NCBI GenBank assembly: GCA_046318115.1
Contig: JBKCVA010000182.1
Span: 1 to 64,000, forward strand
Length of the DNA: 64,000 bases
Direction: 5' to 3'
Origin: Aquimonas sp046318115
GTDB taxonomy: Bacteria; Pseudomonadota; Gammaproteobacteria; Xanthomonadales; Xanthomonadaceae
Shown here: one piece after another, positions 53,313 to 62,589 of the stretch
Numbering within the stretch: the first letter of the stretch is position 1
Layout: each line of letters begins with the position of its first letter
Notes under the pieces: generated by a model
Database searches by the model: none
What the model saw: only the letters and a program-made list of their open reading frames with translations
Told to the model about the DNA's origin: nothing
Translations under genes and position numbers: made by a program

Positions 53313-54983
53313 TCAGTAGGCGCTCTCGTGTACGGCCTGCACCGCGCGGCCCGATGGGTCGACGATGTTCTTGAGGCTGGCGTCCCACTCCAGCGCCGCG
53401 GCCGTTGAGCAGGCCACCGACGGTCCCCCGGGTACGCACTCCGCCGCCCAGGCCTGCGGGTAGTGGCGCTCGAAGATTTCGCGGTAGAAGTAGGCTTCCT
53501 TGCTGACCGGCGTGTTGTAGGGGAAGCGGAACTTGGCGCTCTCCATCTGCGCGTCGCTGATCAGGGCAGCGGCATGCGCCTTCAGCGAGTCGATCCAGCT
53601 GTAGCCCACGCCATCCGAGAACTGCTCTTTTTGCCGCCACAGGATCTTGTCTGGCAGGTAGCCTGCGAAGGCTTCGCGCAAGAACTGCTTCTCGATGCGG
53701 CCGCGCTGCTTGCCTGAGAGCTTGACCTCCGGGTTGAGCGACATCGCCACGTCGATGAAGCCGCGGTCGAGGAAGGGCACGCGTGCCTCCACGCCCCAGG
53801 CCGACATCGACTTGTTGGCGCGCAGGCAGTCGAACAGATGCAGGGCATCGAGCTTGCGTACGGTTTCCTCGTGCAGGGACTTCGCATCCGGGGCCTTGTG
53901 GAAGTACAGGTAGCCGCCGAACAGCTCGTCCGAACCTTCGCCGGAAAGCACCATCTTGATGCCCATCGCGCGGATGCGTCGCGCCATCAAGTACATGGGC
54001 GTCGAGGCGCGGATGGTCGTCACGTCGTAGGTTTCGAGGTGGTAAATGACATCTGACAGCGCGTCGATGCCTTCCTGCACGGTGAAGTGAAATTCATGGT
54101 GCACCGTGCCGATGTGCGCGGCGACCTCGCGCGCAGCCTTGAGATCCGGTGACTCCTTCAAGCCCACCGCGAAGCTGTGCAGCTGCGGCCACCAGGCCTC
54201 GGTCTTTTCGTCCTCCTCGACGCGACGCGCGGCGTACTTCTTGGCGATCGCCGCCACCAGCGAGGAGTCCAGGCCGCCCGAGAGCAGCACGCCGTAGGGC
54301 ACATCGCTCATCATGTGCGACTTCACCGCGGCCTCGAAGGCCGCGCGCAGGGCGGCGCGATCGGTGGGGCCGTCCTTCACTGCGTCGTACTCGCGCCAGC
54401 CCGGGTGGTAGTAGCGGGTCGGCTCGGCATCGCCCTTCGCCCAGTAGTGGCCGGGCGGGAACTCGCGGGCGTCCTTGCTGACCGGAGCGAGTGCCTTGAG
54501 CTCGGAGGCGAAGTACAGATTGCCGTGAGTGTCGTGGCCGTAGTACAGCGGAATGATGCCGATCGGATCGCGCGCCACCAGCCAGTGGTTCTTCGCGTCG
54601 TCCCACAGCACGAAGGCGAACATGCCCTCCAGCTGATTCAGGAAGTCGTGGCCGAACTTGCGATACAGGGGCAGGATTACCTCGCAGTCGGAGTGGGTCT
54701 GGAAGGCGTAGTCCGACTCCAGTGCCGAGCGCAGCTGGCGGTGGTTGTAGATCTCGCCGTTGACCGCCAGCGCCTGCGTGCCCTCGGGCGAGAGCAGCGG
54801 CTGCGCGCCTGAATCGACCCCAACAATGGCGAGACGCTCGTGGACCAGGATCGCGCGCTCATTCGCGAAAACGCCCGACCAGTCCGGGCCGCGGTGGCGC
54901 ATGCGGCGTGACAGGTCCAGCGCCTGCGTGCGCAGGGCGACCGGATCAGAGCGTAGATCGAGAATGCCGAGAATCGAACACAT
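53313..54983 (-). CDS. asnB: Asparagine synthase (glutamine-hydrolysing), AsnB
   Basis: AsnB makes asparagine from aspartate, ATP and glutamine. ATG 54983 is required because the second residue must be the catalytic Cys (MCSILGI), giving 556 residues. The glutaminase domain (1-200) has RMRHRGPDWSG and VNGEIYNHRQLR. The synthetase domain has the PP-loop LLSGGLDSSLVAA and LSGEGSDELFGGY. Its size fits bacterial AsnB. The terminator lies 40 bases downstream. Confidence 0.97.
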   Translation of the reverse strand: MCSILGILDLRSDPVALRTQALDLSRRMRHRGPDWSGVFANERAILVHERLAIVGVDSGAQPLLSPEGTQALAVNGEIYNHRQLRSALESDYAFQTHSDCEVILPLYRKFGHDFLNQLEGMFAFVLWDDAKNHWLVARDPIGIIPLYYGHDTHGNLYFASELKALAPVSKDAREFPPGHYWAKGDAEPTRYYHPGWREYDAVKDGPTDRAALRAAFEAAVKSHMMSDVPYGVLLSGGLDSSLVAAIAKKYAARRVEEDEKTEAWWPQLHSFAVGLKESPDLKAAREVAAHIGTVHHEFHFTVQEGIDALSDVIYHLETYDVTTIRASTPMYLMARRIRAMGIKMVLSGEGSDELFGGYLYFHKAPDAKSLHEETVRKLDALHLFDCLRANKSMSAWGVEARVPFLDRGFIDVAMSLNPEVKLSGKQRGRIEKQFLREAFAGYLPDKILWRQKEQFSDGVGYSWIDSLKAHAAALISDAQMESAKFRFPYNTPVSKEAYFYREIFERHYPQAWAAECVPGGPSVACSTAAALEWDASLKNIVDPSGRAVQAVHESAY

Positions 54984-55081
54984 GGATTTGGAGCCGCCGT
55001 CAGCGAGGAGTGAAGGCCCGATTCTATGCCAGGCCCTGACGGTGGTTTCGCAGCGCAGCAGGCTTCGCGACGCTTCGGACT

Positions 55082-56680
55082 TCACTCCACCGAGCGCGAG
55101 GAAGGCTCGCTGGCAGCGGCGCTTGCGCTGCGCCGCGCGAGCTGGCGGGTGAAGCCGGGGCCGAAACTCTCGACGGCGCGCCGGAACAGCGCAAAGGTCT
55201 CAGTGCTGGCCTCCAGACCATCGGGGCCGGCGTCCGCCCACCAGAATCCGACTGCTCGTCCTTGCACGGCGATGGTGGCAAGCAGCATGCCGGTGTGCGG
55301 TGGCCAGTCGGCCAATGCCGCCGGGAGTCTGCTGCCGACGCCTGCGCGCTGTGCCTCGGCGACACGGAAGGCCACGCCCGGCTGCGCGAGCAGCAGCTTA
55401 ACCAGACCCGGTTCCCCGAGCGGCAGGCGCAGATCGCGCCCCGCCTGACCTCGCGGAAACCCATAGCTGAAGAAGCAGGCAAGGGCCGACTGGTCGGTTT
55501 CACGCAGGAACAGTGCGCAGCGCCCCAGGCCGAGCTGGGCGAACAAGCGCACGACGTCGGTCAGCAGACTGCGCAGGTCAGGATGACCCGACGTGCAGCG
55601 CTGGGCGAAGCTCGCGATCGCCTTATCGCAAGCGGGCACCGCCGCTGCGGCAGGTGTGGCGATCGCCGCCACAGGGATGGCGAACTGGGCCGTGGGCGGG
55701 ATCGGTGGCCGGCGAGGCAATGCGCGCGGCTCTCGTGGCGGCCGCAGCAACCCGGCTGCCGGTGCAGGCGCATCGTCGCCGAACATTGCTTCGTGGCTGG
55801 CGAACAGGGCCTGCCGATGTACCCCGCGCAGGATCTCCTCCGCGGGCTTTCCCGTCGCGGCGGCTGCGGCAAGGACCAAAGCGCGTGTCCTCTGGCTATG
55901 CCAGTCGATGCCGACCTCCAGCGCCAGCGCCTGCGCGAGTCCGCACAACAGGCCGCGTTCGCGAAGGGCGATCTTCAGTCTCTGGGACAGCTCAGGAGCC
56001 TCGAGCGACCCACGCAACTGCCGTGCCGCCTGTGCGAGAAGCGTTGGCGGCCAGGCGCAGCGCTTCAAGCTTGCGGCGCAGGGCAAGCCGAGGTCCTCGA
56101 GATGCCAGACGTTGAGCGTGTCGAGGTCGGCGCCGAGCAGCTCGCGCTCGACGCGGCTTCGACGTTCACCGACCTGCACCCTGCGTTCGATCTCGATGGC
56201 CGGGGCCGGCACTGCTAGCGGCAGCTTCCATCGTGCCACGCCCAGCAGGGTCAGCATCGAAAGCCGGGCATCCTCGTCGGAAGCGAGTGCCGCGCGTAAC
56301 CAGTGGGCGAGGAACAACCAGCCAAGACGGCTGGTCGCCATCGCCTGCAGACTCAGTCGGTGCCCGGGACTTTCGCGGTCGTAGCGCAGGCGGGGCAGGT
56401 CGCGCAGCAGGCGCTGCACGCCGCCGCTGCCGAGGTGGTGGATACACTGCTGCAGCCCGCGCAGTTCGTCATCGGCCGAGGTCTTGGCGTTGGCAGCCTG
56501 CAGGATCGAAAGCGCGAGGCTGGGCTCGCGCTCGGCCAGCGCCTGCAGGCGACCCAGCTCTACCGTGTCGCCTCGGGCCAGCCGGTGTTCGGTCTCGGCG
56601 GCAACGCAGGGTAGGGCTGTCTGCTTGAGCTGCTGCAGCAGCGGCAGGACTTGAGACGGGCGTGCAAGAACGTTTGGCAT
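55082..56680 (-). CDS. HDOD-like domain protein with C-terminal GAF-like region
   Basis: ATG 56680 gives 532 residues starting MPNVLARPSQVLPLLQQL. Residues about 1-200 are helical and resemble HDOD domains (LAREPSLALSILQAANAK, then HLGSGGVQRLLRDLP), although HD-type metal ligands are absent. After a Pro/Ala-rich linker near 330-370, residues 390-520 look like a GAF domain (LLTDVVRLFAQLGLGRCALFLRETDQSALACFFSYGF). Such proteins link regulatory cues to signalling, but no partner is known here. The open frame upstream of 56680 is not conserved-looking. Confidence 0.65.
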   Translation of the reverse strand: MPNVLARPSQVLPLLQQLKQTALPCVAAETEHRLARGDTVELGRLQALAEREPSLALSILQAANAKTSADDELRGLQQCIHHLGSGGVQRLLRDLPRLRYDRESPGHRLSLQAMATSRLGWLFLAHWLRAALASDEDARLSMLTLLGVARWKLPLAVPAPAIEIERRVQVGERRSRVERELLGADLDTLNVWHLEDLGLPCAASLKRCAWPPTLLAQAARQLRGSLEAPELSQRLKIALRERGLLCGLAQALALEVGIDWHSQRTRALVLAAAAATGKPAEEILRGVHRQALFASHEAMFGDDAPAPAAGLLRPPREPRALPRRPPIPPTAQFAIPVAAIATPAAAAVPACDKAIASFAQRCTSGHPDLRSLLTDVVRLFAQLGLGRCALFLRETDQSALACFFSYGFPRGQAGRDLRLPLGEPGLVKLLLAQPGVAFRVAEAQRAGVGSRLPAALADWPPHTGMLLATIAVQGRAVGFWWADAGPDGLEASTETFALFRRAVESFGPGFTRQLARRSASAAASEPSSRSVE

Positions 56681-56866
56681 CGATTTCGGCGCAGGACTGG
56701 AAGGAGGCGGCGTGGGTGCGGAAGCCGCGTTCAGAACTGGCCGGAGTCTTGCAGTTTCCGTGCCCGCGCGGATCTCGCACCGCGGGGTGTGCCGGGATTG
56801 AAGTGCCAAGCCACATGCTCTCAGTGCATGCGTCCATTCCTTGTTGCCCTCGGCAAGGCTGCTTGT

Positions 56867-57745
56867 TCAGCCTGGCCCCGAGGCCAGGAAGCATTGGATC
56901 TCGGCTGCGGTGCGCTCGGTTTCGGCGATGTGCAGATGGTGGCCGCCGGGTAGGCGCGCGTACTGCACTTGCGGTACGCAGTCGAGCCGGGCGTGAACCT
57001 GCAGCTTGGGCAGTCGCGGATCGGGCACGTCCGCCGCGAGTACCAGTACAGGCACGGAAAGCGCTCGCAGCAGCTGCTGCACCTGTGCTTCGCTCATGGG
57101 CAGAGCTGACGGCAGCTGAAGGCGCGGATCCGCCGCCCAGATCCAGCCGTCCGCGACTTTCGCCAGGCCGCGTTCGACAAGAGGCGCGATGGACTCCGCG
57201 CTAAGCCCGTTGAGTTCGCCGCGTTGCACGCAGGCGTCTTCAATTCGCGCAAACAGGCGCCGCCGGGGCTGCGGCTCGCGTCGGGCCGACAAGGCACGTC
57301 GCAGGCGGGCCGCGGAATCGGCCTCATCCAGGCTCAGCGGGCCCAAGGCGTCGATGCAGATCAAGCGGTCCACGCGATCGGGTGCTGCGACCGCGAACAG
57401 GCAGGCGATCGCAGCCCCCATCGAGTGACCGAGTAGCGTGCACGAAGGCCATCCAAGCGCGTCGAGGACCTCCAGCAGTTCGGGCAGATGATCAACCAGC
57501 GCATAGCTGCCGGCGGGCGGACGCCAGTCGGAGCGCCCGTGTCCCGCCAGATCGAGCGCGAGCACTTCGAGCTCGGGCAGGGCATTGGCAAGAGCGGTGA
57601 AGCTCGCGGCATTGTCGAGCCAGCCGTGCAGAGCGAGCACGCGCGGTGCGCCCTCGACCGCGGCCGGGAAGTGCAGGGCAGCCAGGGTGCCGGTGGCCAG
57701 CGGGAACCTGCGTTCCGCGCATTGGCGCGAAGAGCCCGCAACCAT
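56867..57745 (-). CDS. Alpha/beta hydrolase
   Basis: ATG 57745 gives 292 residues with no signal peptide. The oxyanion region is LALHGWLDNAASF, the nucleophile elbow GHSMG (LLGHSMGAAIA) and the C-terminal His is in GGHHLH. The length and the HGWLDNAASF motif fit the small hydrolases often encoded beside hemH in Xanthomonadales. The substrate is unknown. It follows hemH by 25 bases in the same direction. Confidence 0.9.
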   Translation of the reverse strand: MVAGSSRQCAERRFPLATGTLAALHFPAAVEGAPRVLALHGWLDNAASFTALANALPELEVLALDLAGHGRSDWRPPAGSYALVDHLPELLEVLDALGWPSCTLLGHSMGAAIACLFAVAAPDRVDRLICIDALGPLSLDEADSAARLRRALSARREPQPRRRLFARIEDACVQRGELNGLSAESIAPLVERGLAKVADGWIWAADPRLQLPSALPMSEAQVQQLLRALSVPVLVLAADVPDPRLPKLQVHARLDCVPQVQYARLPGGHHLHIAETERTAAEIQCFLASGPG

Positions 57746-57770
57746 TGCAGATGCAGGTCCGGGTTCGCCC

Positions 57771-58877
57771 TCAGCCACGCTGGAACTGCTCGAAGCGCTG
57801 CGCGCGCTGGGCGGCCCCGGCCGTCTCCGCTTCGGCATCCCACGGGCCTGCTGCGAACTCCGGCCAGCCGGAGCCCTGGCGGCGCAGCAGCGGCAGCAGG
57901 GCCTGCACGTGGGCAGCGCTGTCGTTCAAGGCCGGCACGTAGCGCAGGGCTTCGCCGCCGGCATGCTGGAAGATCTCGGCATTTTCGCCGGCGATTTCCT
58001 CTATGGTTTCGAGGCAATCCACCGCGAAACCGGGGCAGACCACGTCCAGCCTGCGAACGCCCTGGGCGGGCAGGGCTGCGACTGTTTCGTCGGTGTAGGG
58101 GCGCAGCCATTCCTCCTTGCCGACGCGCGACTGGAAGCTGAGCTGCCAGGCGTCCCTCGGAAGCTGCAGACGCTCGGCGACCTCGCGCGCGGTGAACTGG
58201 CACAAGCAGTGGTAGGGATCCCCCGCTGTGAAGTAGCGCTTGGGAATGCCGTGGAAGGAGAACAGCAGTCGATCGCCGCAGCCGTGCGCCTGCCAGTGCT
58301 GGCGCACGCTGTCGGCCACCGCATCCAGCCAGGCCGGTTCGCGGTGGTAGTCGGTGATGAAGCGCAGCTCCGGCTGCAGCCGCCAGCTCTTGAGCTCGTC
58401 GACCACGGCGTCGAACACCGAAGCCGTGGTGGTGGCCGAGAACTGCGGATAGAGCGGCAGCACCAGCAGCCGGCGCAGGCCGCGGTTCTTCAGTTCGCGC
58501 AGCACGCTGCGGATCGAAGGGTTGCCATAGCGCATGGCCACGTGCACGCCCAGCGGCCGCCCGTACGCGGCCAAGGCCGACTGCAGACCTGCGGCAAGGC
58601 CGCGGGTATAGGTCAGCAGCGGTGAACCTGCTTCGGTCCAGACCTGCTGGTAGGCCTTGGCCGAACGCCGCGAGCGCAGCGGCAGGATGACCCCATGCAG
58701 CAGCGGCATCCATAGGATTCTTGGCAGCTCGATCACCCGCGGATCGGCGAGAAACTCTGCGAGATAGCGACGCACGGCTGCCGGGGTAGGGGCGTCGGGC
58801 GTGCCGAGATTGACCAGCAGGACGGCGGTAGTTTCCCGGCTGCCGTGGCGGTAGTCCGGTTGGCCCAGATAGGTCAT
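57771..58877 (-). CDS. hemH: Ferrochelatase
   Basis: HemH inserts Fe2+ into protoporphyrin IX, the last step of heme synthesis. ATG 58877 with GGAGAA upstream gives 368 residues. Signatures are AVLLVNLGTPDAPT, FSFHGIPKRYF with the catalytic His, and QSRVGKEEWLRPYT. CLCQF and the C-terminal Cys do not form an obvious 2Fe-2S set. The C-terminal 40 residues beyond the family core are Ala/Gln-rich. Confidence 0.96.
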   Translation of the reverse strand: MTYLGQPDYRHGSRETTAVLLVNLGTPDAPTPAAVRRYLAEFLADPRVIELPRILWMPLLHGVILPLRSRRSAKAYQQVWTEAGSPLLTYTRGLAAGLQSALAAYGRPLGVHVAMRYGNPSIRSVLRELKNRGLRRLLVLPLYPQFSATTTASVFDAVVDELKSWRLQPELRFITDYHREPAWLDAVADSVRQHWQAHGCGDRLLFSFHGIPKRYFTAGDPYHCLCQFTAREVAERLQLPRDAWQLSFQSRVGKEEWLRPYTDETVAALPAQGVRRLDVVCPGFAVDCLETIEEIAGENAEIFQHAGGEALRYVPALNDSAAHVQALLPLLRRQGSGWPEFAAGPWDAEAETAGAAQRAQRFEQFQRG

Positions 58878-59060
58878 GCATTCTCCGCTGATGGCATTGG
58901 TAGGGCCGCTGGAGTCAGAGGCGTCTGATTTGGCGCTCGAAATCAAGCGTTTAGAGGGCGCGGCCGCGGCTGTTCAGTCGCGCAGCGCCCTGTTATTCTC
59001 GCCCAAGGCGCCGCCAGAGCGCCGTGACGATTACATGACGACCGCAAAGGACGTGGCCTT

Positions 59061-60014
59061 ATGCGCCCGATCGCCCTCAGGCTGACCCTCGCCTTCGGAC
59101 TGCTGCTCAGTGCAGCAGCCGGCGCTCAGCCCTTTGGCTACGCCTCGGGCACCGACCCGGACAGCCCCGGCCTGCGAGATGCGCTGTACCGGGTCGACCT
59201 CGCCACGGGATCCACCACACGCCTCGGCTACGTCGGTTTTCGCGATATCGACGGGCTTGCCCTGCATCCGGATGGCTCTCTTTACGGAGCCGCCGACGGT
59301 AGCGCAGAGGCTGGCGGCACCAGTGATCTTCTGGCTCGGATCAATGCGCAGACGGGCGTCGGTAGCTTCGTCACCCACTTCGCCGGCCTCGCCGGACAAG
59401 GTCCGGGTCAAGGCGGCCAGCTCGATTACGGCCTTGCGGTCACCTGCGATGGGGCGCTTTGGCTCTCCTCCGATACGCAAGGTCATCTTTGGCGGGTCGA
59501 TCCGGCGACAGGGGCTCTGGATCGCGTAGTCACTGGAGGGCCGCCCCTTTCGGGGCTGGCGGCGCGCGGCTCTTACGTTTTCGGCGTGTCGGTGGAGCCG
59601 GATACTTCGCTTTATCGCTACGACATTGCGAGGAAAGAGCTTGTCCGCGTCGGTCCCATCGCCGTGCTGGACCGCGTGTTCGATGTGGGTCTTGATTTCG
59701 ATGCGGAAGGACGGCTCTGGGCATTGCTGGATTATCTCGTCCCTCCCGACGGCTTGCCTCGGCTCGCCCAGAATGATCTGGTCGAGATTGATCCCGACAC
59801 AGCTCGTCTGATCAGCAGCAAGCCCATCACCGGTGCGGGCAGTGGTCTCAACCGGGTTCAGCTTGAAGGTTTGGCCGTGGCACCGCCAACCTGCGCCGCC
59901 GGTGGCGTGCCTCCGGCGCCGGTCTCGGTGTCGGCTCTCGAGGACCCGGGCAGGTTGCTTCTGGTGCTGGTGCTCGCGCTCTCTGCCGGACTGGCCCTGC
60001 GCCGGCGAGCCTAA
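59061..60014 (+). CDS. Secreted propeller-like protein with C-terminal sorting-type tail
   Basis: The 317-residue protein has a signal peptide (LRLTLAFGLLLSAAAGAQ). The body has repeated blade-like segments (IDGLALHPDGSLYGAAD, DYGLAVTCDGALWLSSD, DVGLDFDAEGRLWALLD) as in beta-propellers. The C-terminus is a short Pro/Ser/Ala stretch, a hydrophobic segment (ALEDPGRLLLVLVLALSAGL) and the basic ALRRRA. This layout resembles CTERM sorting tails (IPTL/PEP-CTERM type) recognised by exosortase-like enzymes. No sortase gene is in the window. The function is unknown. Confidence 0.75.
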   Translation: MRPIALRLTLAFGLLLSAAAGAQPFGYASGTDPDSPGLRDALYRVDLATGSTTRLGYVGFRDIDGLALHPDGSLYGAADGSAEAGGTSDLLARINAQTGVGSFVTHFAGLAGQGPGQGGQLDYGLAVTCDGALWLSSDTQGHLWRVDPATGALDRVVTGGPPLSGLAARGSYVFGVSVEPDTSLYRYDIARKELVRVGPIAVLDRVFDVGLDFDAEGRLWALLDYLVPPDGLPRLAQNDLVEIDPDTARLISSKPITGAGSGLNRVQLEGLAVAPPTCAAGGVPPAPVSVSALEDPGRLLLVLVLALSAGLALRRRA

Positions 60015-60017
60015 AGC

Positions 60018-60036
60018 GCGCCGCCATCGGCGGCGC
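60018..60036 (+). repeat. Hairpin after the propeller-protein gene
   Basis: GCGCCGCC-ATC-GGCGGCGC is an eight-base GC stem four bases after the stop. It is terminator-like but has no T-tract. Confidence 0.4.
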
Positions 60037-60180
60037 CCTGTATGCCCAGACAGATTCCAGTACGGGTTGCCTTGGGGCGATAAGCGGGGATTCATCCCCA
60101 GCGCGCCTATAGTCGCTGCCCCGCGGATCGGGGCTGAGGCCGGATCCGCTGCCAACCCACTCCTCGTGACCGGAGCCTTC

Positions 60181-60870
60181 ATGCGCACTTTCGCCCGCAT
60201 TCTTTTGACCGGCTTGCTCAGCGCTGCGCTTTTCGCCGCGCCCGCGACGCAAGCGGCGCCCCCGCCGGAGCAGCGCTTGCAGGACGCTGCGCGAGTGCTG
60301 GACGAGATCATGCGCAGCCCCGACCGTGCCGTGCCCGGCCGATTGCTGCAGGACGCCTACGCGATCGCCGTGATCCCCGACGTGGTGAAGGCTGGCCTGC
60401 TGATCGGCGGTCGCCGCGGGCGCGGTGTGGTCAGTGTGCGCACCCCGGACGGCACCTGGAGCCACCCCGCCTTCCTCACCCTGACGGGCGGCAGCATCGG
60501 CTTCCAGGCGGGCGTGCAGTCGACCGACGTCATCCTGGTGTTCCGCACCTCCCGCGGCGTCGACTCGATCGTCAACGGCAAGTTCACCCTTGGAGCAGAC
60601 GCCGCGGTTGCCGCGGGACCGGTTGGCCGCAATGCGCAGGCCTCCACGGACGCCGATCTGCGTGCCGAGATCTACTCCTATTCGCGCTCGCGTGGCCTTT
60701 TTGCGGGCGTCGCGCTCGACGGTGCGGTGTTGTCTATCGACCATCGCGCCAACCAGAGCAGCTACGGCCGCAATGTGACGCCGCGCGCCGTGTTCGAGGG
60801 GCGCGTGAACGTCAGCCCCGATCAAGCGGTGGATTTCCGAGACCGTCTGGAGGAGTACACCAGCCGCTGA
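60181..60870 (+). CDS. SYLF/Ysc84-domain exported protein
   Basis: ATG 60181 gives 229 residues with a signal peptide (ILLTGLLSAALFAAPATQA). The body matches the Ysc84/SYLF lipid-binding actin-patch-type domain: LLQDAYAIAVIPDVVKAGLLIGGRRGRGVVSVR, then GVQSTDVILVFRTSRGVDSIVNGKFTLGADAAVAAGPVGR and YSYSRSRGLFAGVALDGAV. Bacterial members are exported and of unknown function. It is followed by tatA after 90 bases. Confidence 0.92.
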   Translation: MRTFARILLTGLLSAALFAAPATQAAPPPEQRLQDAARVLDEIMRSPDRAVPGRLLQDAYAIAVIPDVVKAGLLIGGRRGRGVVSVRTPDGTWSHPAFLTLTGGSIGFQAGVQSTDVILVFRTSRGVDSIVNGKFTLGADAAVAAGPVGRNAQASTDADLRAEIYSYSRSRGLFAGVALDGAVLSIDHRANQSSYGRNVTPRAVFEGRVNVSPDQAVDFRDRLEEYTSR

Positions 60871-60960
60871 GGTGCCGTTCGCGAAAGCGATGCGCAGAGC
60901 GTCATCGTGTTGACGCGCCTGCTGCGCTATTCTCCGGGGTCTGTCTGACGGAGAACGTCC

Positions 60961-61191
60961 ATGGGTGGTTTCAGCATCTGGCACTGGGTCGTCGTGCTGT
61001 TGGTAGTGGTACTGGTGTTCGGCACCAAGAAGCTCCGCAACGTTGGCGGTGACCTTGGTTCGGCGATCAAGAATTTCCGCAAGGGCATGCAGGACGAGTC
61101 CGCGCCTGACCAGCGTCTGGCTGACCAGTCCCGCGAGGGCGAGAACGCCAACAGCGAAACGGCCAGCAAGGCCGGCGACCGCCGCGACTGA
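60961..61191 (+). CDS. tatA: Sec-independent translocase protein TatA
   Basis: TatA polymerises to form the twin-arginine translocation pore. The 76 residues begin with the membrane helix IWHWVVVLLVVVLVFG. The conserved hinge FGTKKLRNVGGDLGSAIKNFRKGM and a charged tail follow. It starts the tatABC operon. Confidence 0.96.
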   Translation: MGGFSIWHWVVVLLVVVLVFGTKKLRNVGGDLGSAIKNFRKGMQDESAPDQRLADQSREGENANSETASKAGDRRD

Positions 61192-61208
61192 CCCGCGGAT
61201 CGGCGCTC

Positions 61209-61793
61209 ATGTTCGACCTCAGCATCGCCGAAATCGGCGTCATCGGCGTCGTTGCACTGCTGGTGCTGGGGCCCGAACGCCTGCCGAAGGCCGCCCGCAC
61301 CTTGGGCTTCTACGTCAAGAAGGCACGTCAGAGCTGGTTCGCCGTGCGCTCCGAATTCGAGCGCGAACTGGCGGCAGAGGAGTTGAAGCGCAGCCTCAAG
61401 CTCGACGAGGTCCATGCAAGCTTGCAGGACACCGCAAAAGAACTGCGTGCCGACGCCGCGCTGGCCGGTCTCGCGCTAGGCGCGGCCGCTGCCGAGGCGA
61501 ATGCGTCCGTGCGCACAGTGAGTGGGCCCGATCCACTTCCTGCAGCGCTGACTGAGCCGGAGCGCGAGTCGCCGGGCGCTGGAGCCGAAAACGTCGATGA
61601 CGAGCCGCAGGGACTGACGCCCGAGGAGATCGCCCGCCAGGGCGAACGCTTCAGTCCGCAATTTGCCGAGTTGGAGGATGAGCTTTCTCCCGCCACGCCA
61701 CCGGCGGCCCTTGGCGATGCTGCACAGCCACCCGCGCCCTCCGCATCGATGACCGATCCAGACCGCCAACCGCGCGGACAGGCCGAAGAATGA
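61209..61793 (+). CDS. tatB: Sec-independent translocase protein TatB
   Basis: TatB (194 residues) binds Tat substrates with TatC. The N-terminal helix IAEIGVIGVVALLVLGPERLP and LPKAARTLGFYVKKARQSW are diagnostic. The long acidic Pro/Ala-rich tail is as usual in proteobacteria. The stop overlaps the tatC start by 4 bases. Confidence 0.95.
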   Translation: MFDLSIAEIGVIGVVALLVLGPERLPKAARTLGFYVKKARQSWFAVRSEFERELAAEELKRSLKLDEVHASLQDTAKELRADAALAGLALGAAAAEANASVRTVSGPDPLPAALTEPERESPGAGAENVDDEPQGLTPEEIARQGERFSPQFAELEDELSPATPPAALGDAAQPPAPSASMTDPDRQPRGQAEE

Positions 61794-62554
61794 AGCACTT
61801 GCCGGGGCCTACGGAGGGAGAAGCCGAACAGACCCTGCTCTCCCATTTGATCGAGTTGCGATCGCGTCTTTTGCGCGCTGTACTCGCTGTACTCGCTGTA
61901 TTTCTCGCGCTGATGCCCTTCGCCAACCGACTCTATGCCGCGATCGCCGAACCGATGATCGCAAGGCTGCCTGCCGGTGCCAGCATGATTGCGGTCGACG
62001 TAGCCAGCCCCTTCTTCGCGCCGATCAAGTTGGCCTTCGTTGCAGCCATCACGATCGCCATGCCCGCGATCCTTTACCAGGCCTGGGCCTTCGTGGCTCC
62101 TGGCCTGTATCAGCACGAGCGACGCCTTGCCTTGCCGATCCTGGTGGCCGCAACCGCACTGTTCTATATCGGTGCGGCCTTCGCCTACTTCCTCGTCCTG
62201 CCGGCGGTGTTCACTTTCCTCACGGCGGTCTCACCCGAAGGTGTGCAGGTCGCGCCGGATATCAGCGCTTACCTCGATTTCGTCTTGGTGGTGTTTCTCG
62301 CTTTCGGCTTCAGTTTCGAAGTGCCCGTCGCTGTCGTCATCCTCGGCCTGCTGCGCTGGGTGAGCGTCGAGCAGCTTCGCGAGGCTCGACCTTACGTGAT
62401 CGTTGGCGCGTTCGTCGTGGCCGCCATCATTACGCCGCCGGATGTGATCTCACAGCTGATGCTGGCGATTCCGATGGCCCTGCTGTACGAGCTCGGCATC
62501 ATCGCCACGCGCATGCTTTTGGCCCGCCAACCGCCACAGCCCAGCGAATCCTGA
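61790..62554 (+). CDS. tatC: Sec-independent translocase protein TatC
   Basis: TatC (254 residues) is the receptor for twin-arginine signal peptides, with six membrane helices. HLIELRSRLLRAVLAVLAVF and PAILYQAWAFVAPGLYQHERR are signatures, as is the conserved Glu in SFGFSFEVPVAVVIL near the end. It ends 35 bases before the convergent WYL regulator gene. Confidence 0.97.
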   Translation: MKHLPGPTEGEAEQTLLSHLIELRSRLLRAVLAVLAVFLALMPFANRLYAAIAEPMIARLPAGASMIAVDVASPFFAPIKLAFVAAITIAMPAILYQAWAFVAPGLYQHERRLALPILVAATALFYIGAAFAYFLVLPAVFTFLTAVSPEGVQVAPDISAYLDFVLVVFLAFGFSFEVPVAVVILGLLRWVSVEQLREARPYVIVGAFVVAAIITPPDVISQLMLAIPMALLYELGIIATRMLLARQPPQPSES

Positions 62555-62589
62555 GCACGACAGCCGCGGCGCAGGCCAGGGCTGTGGTC

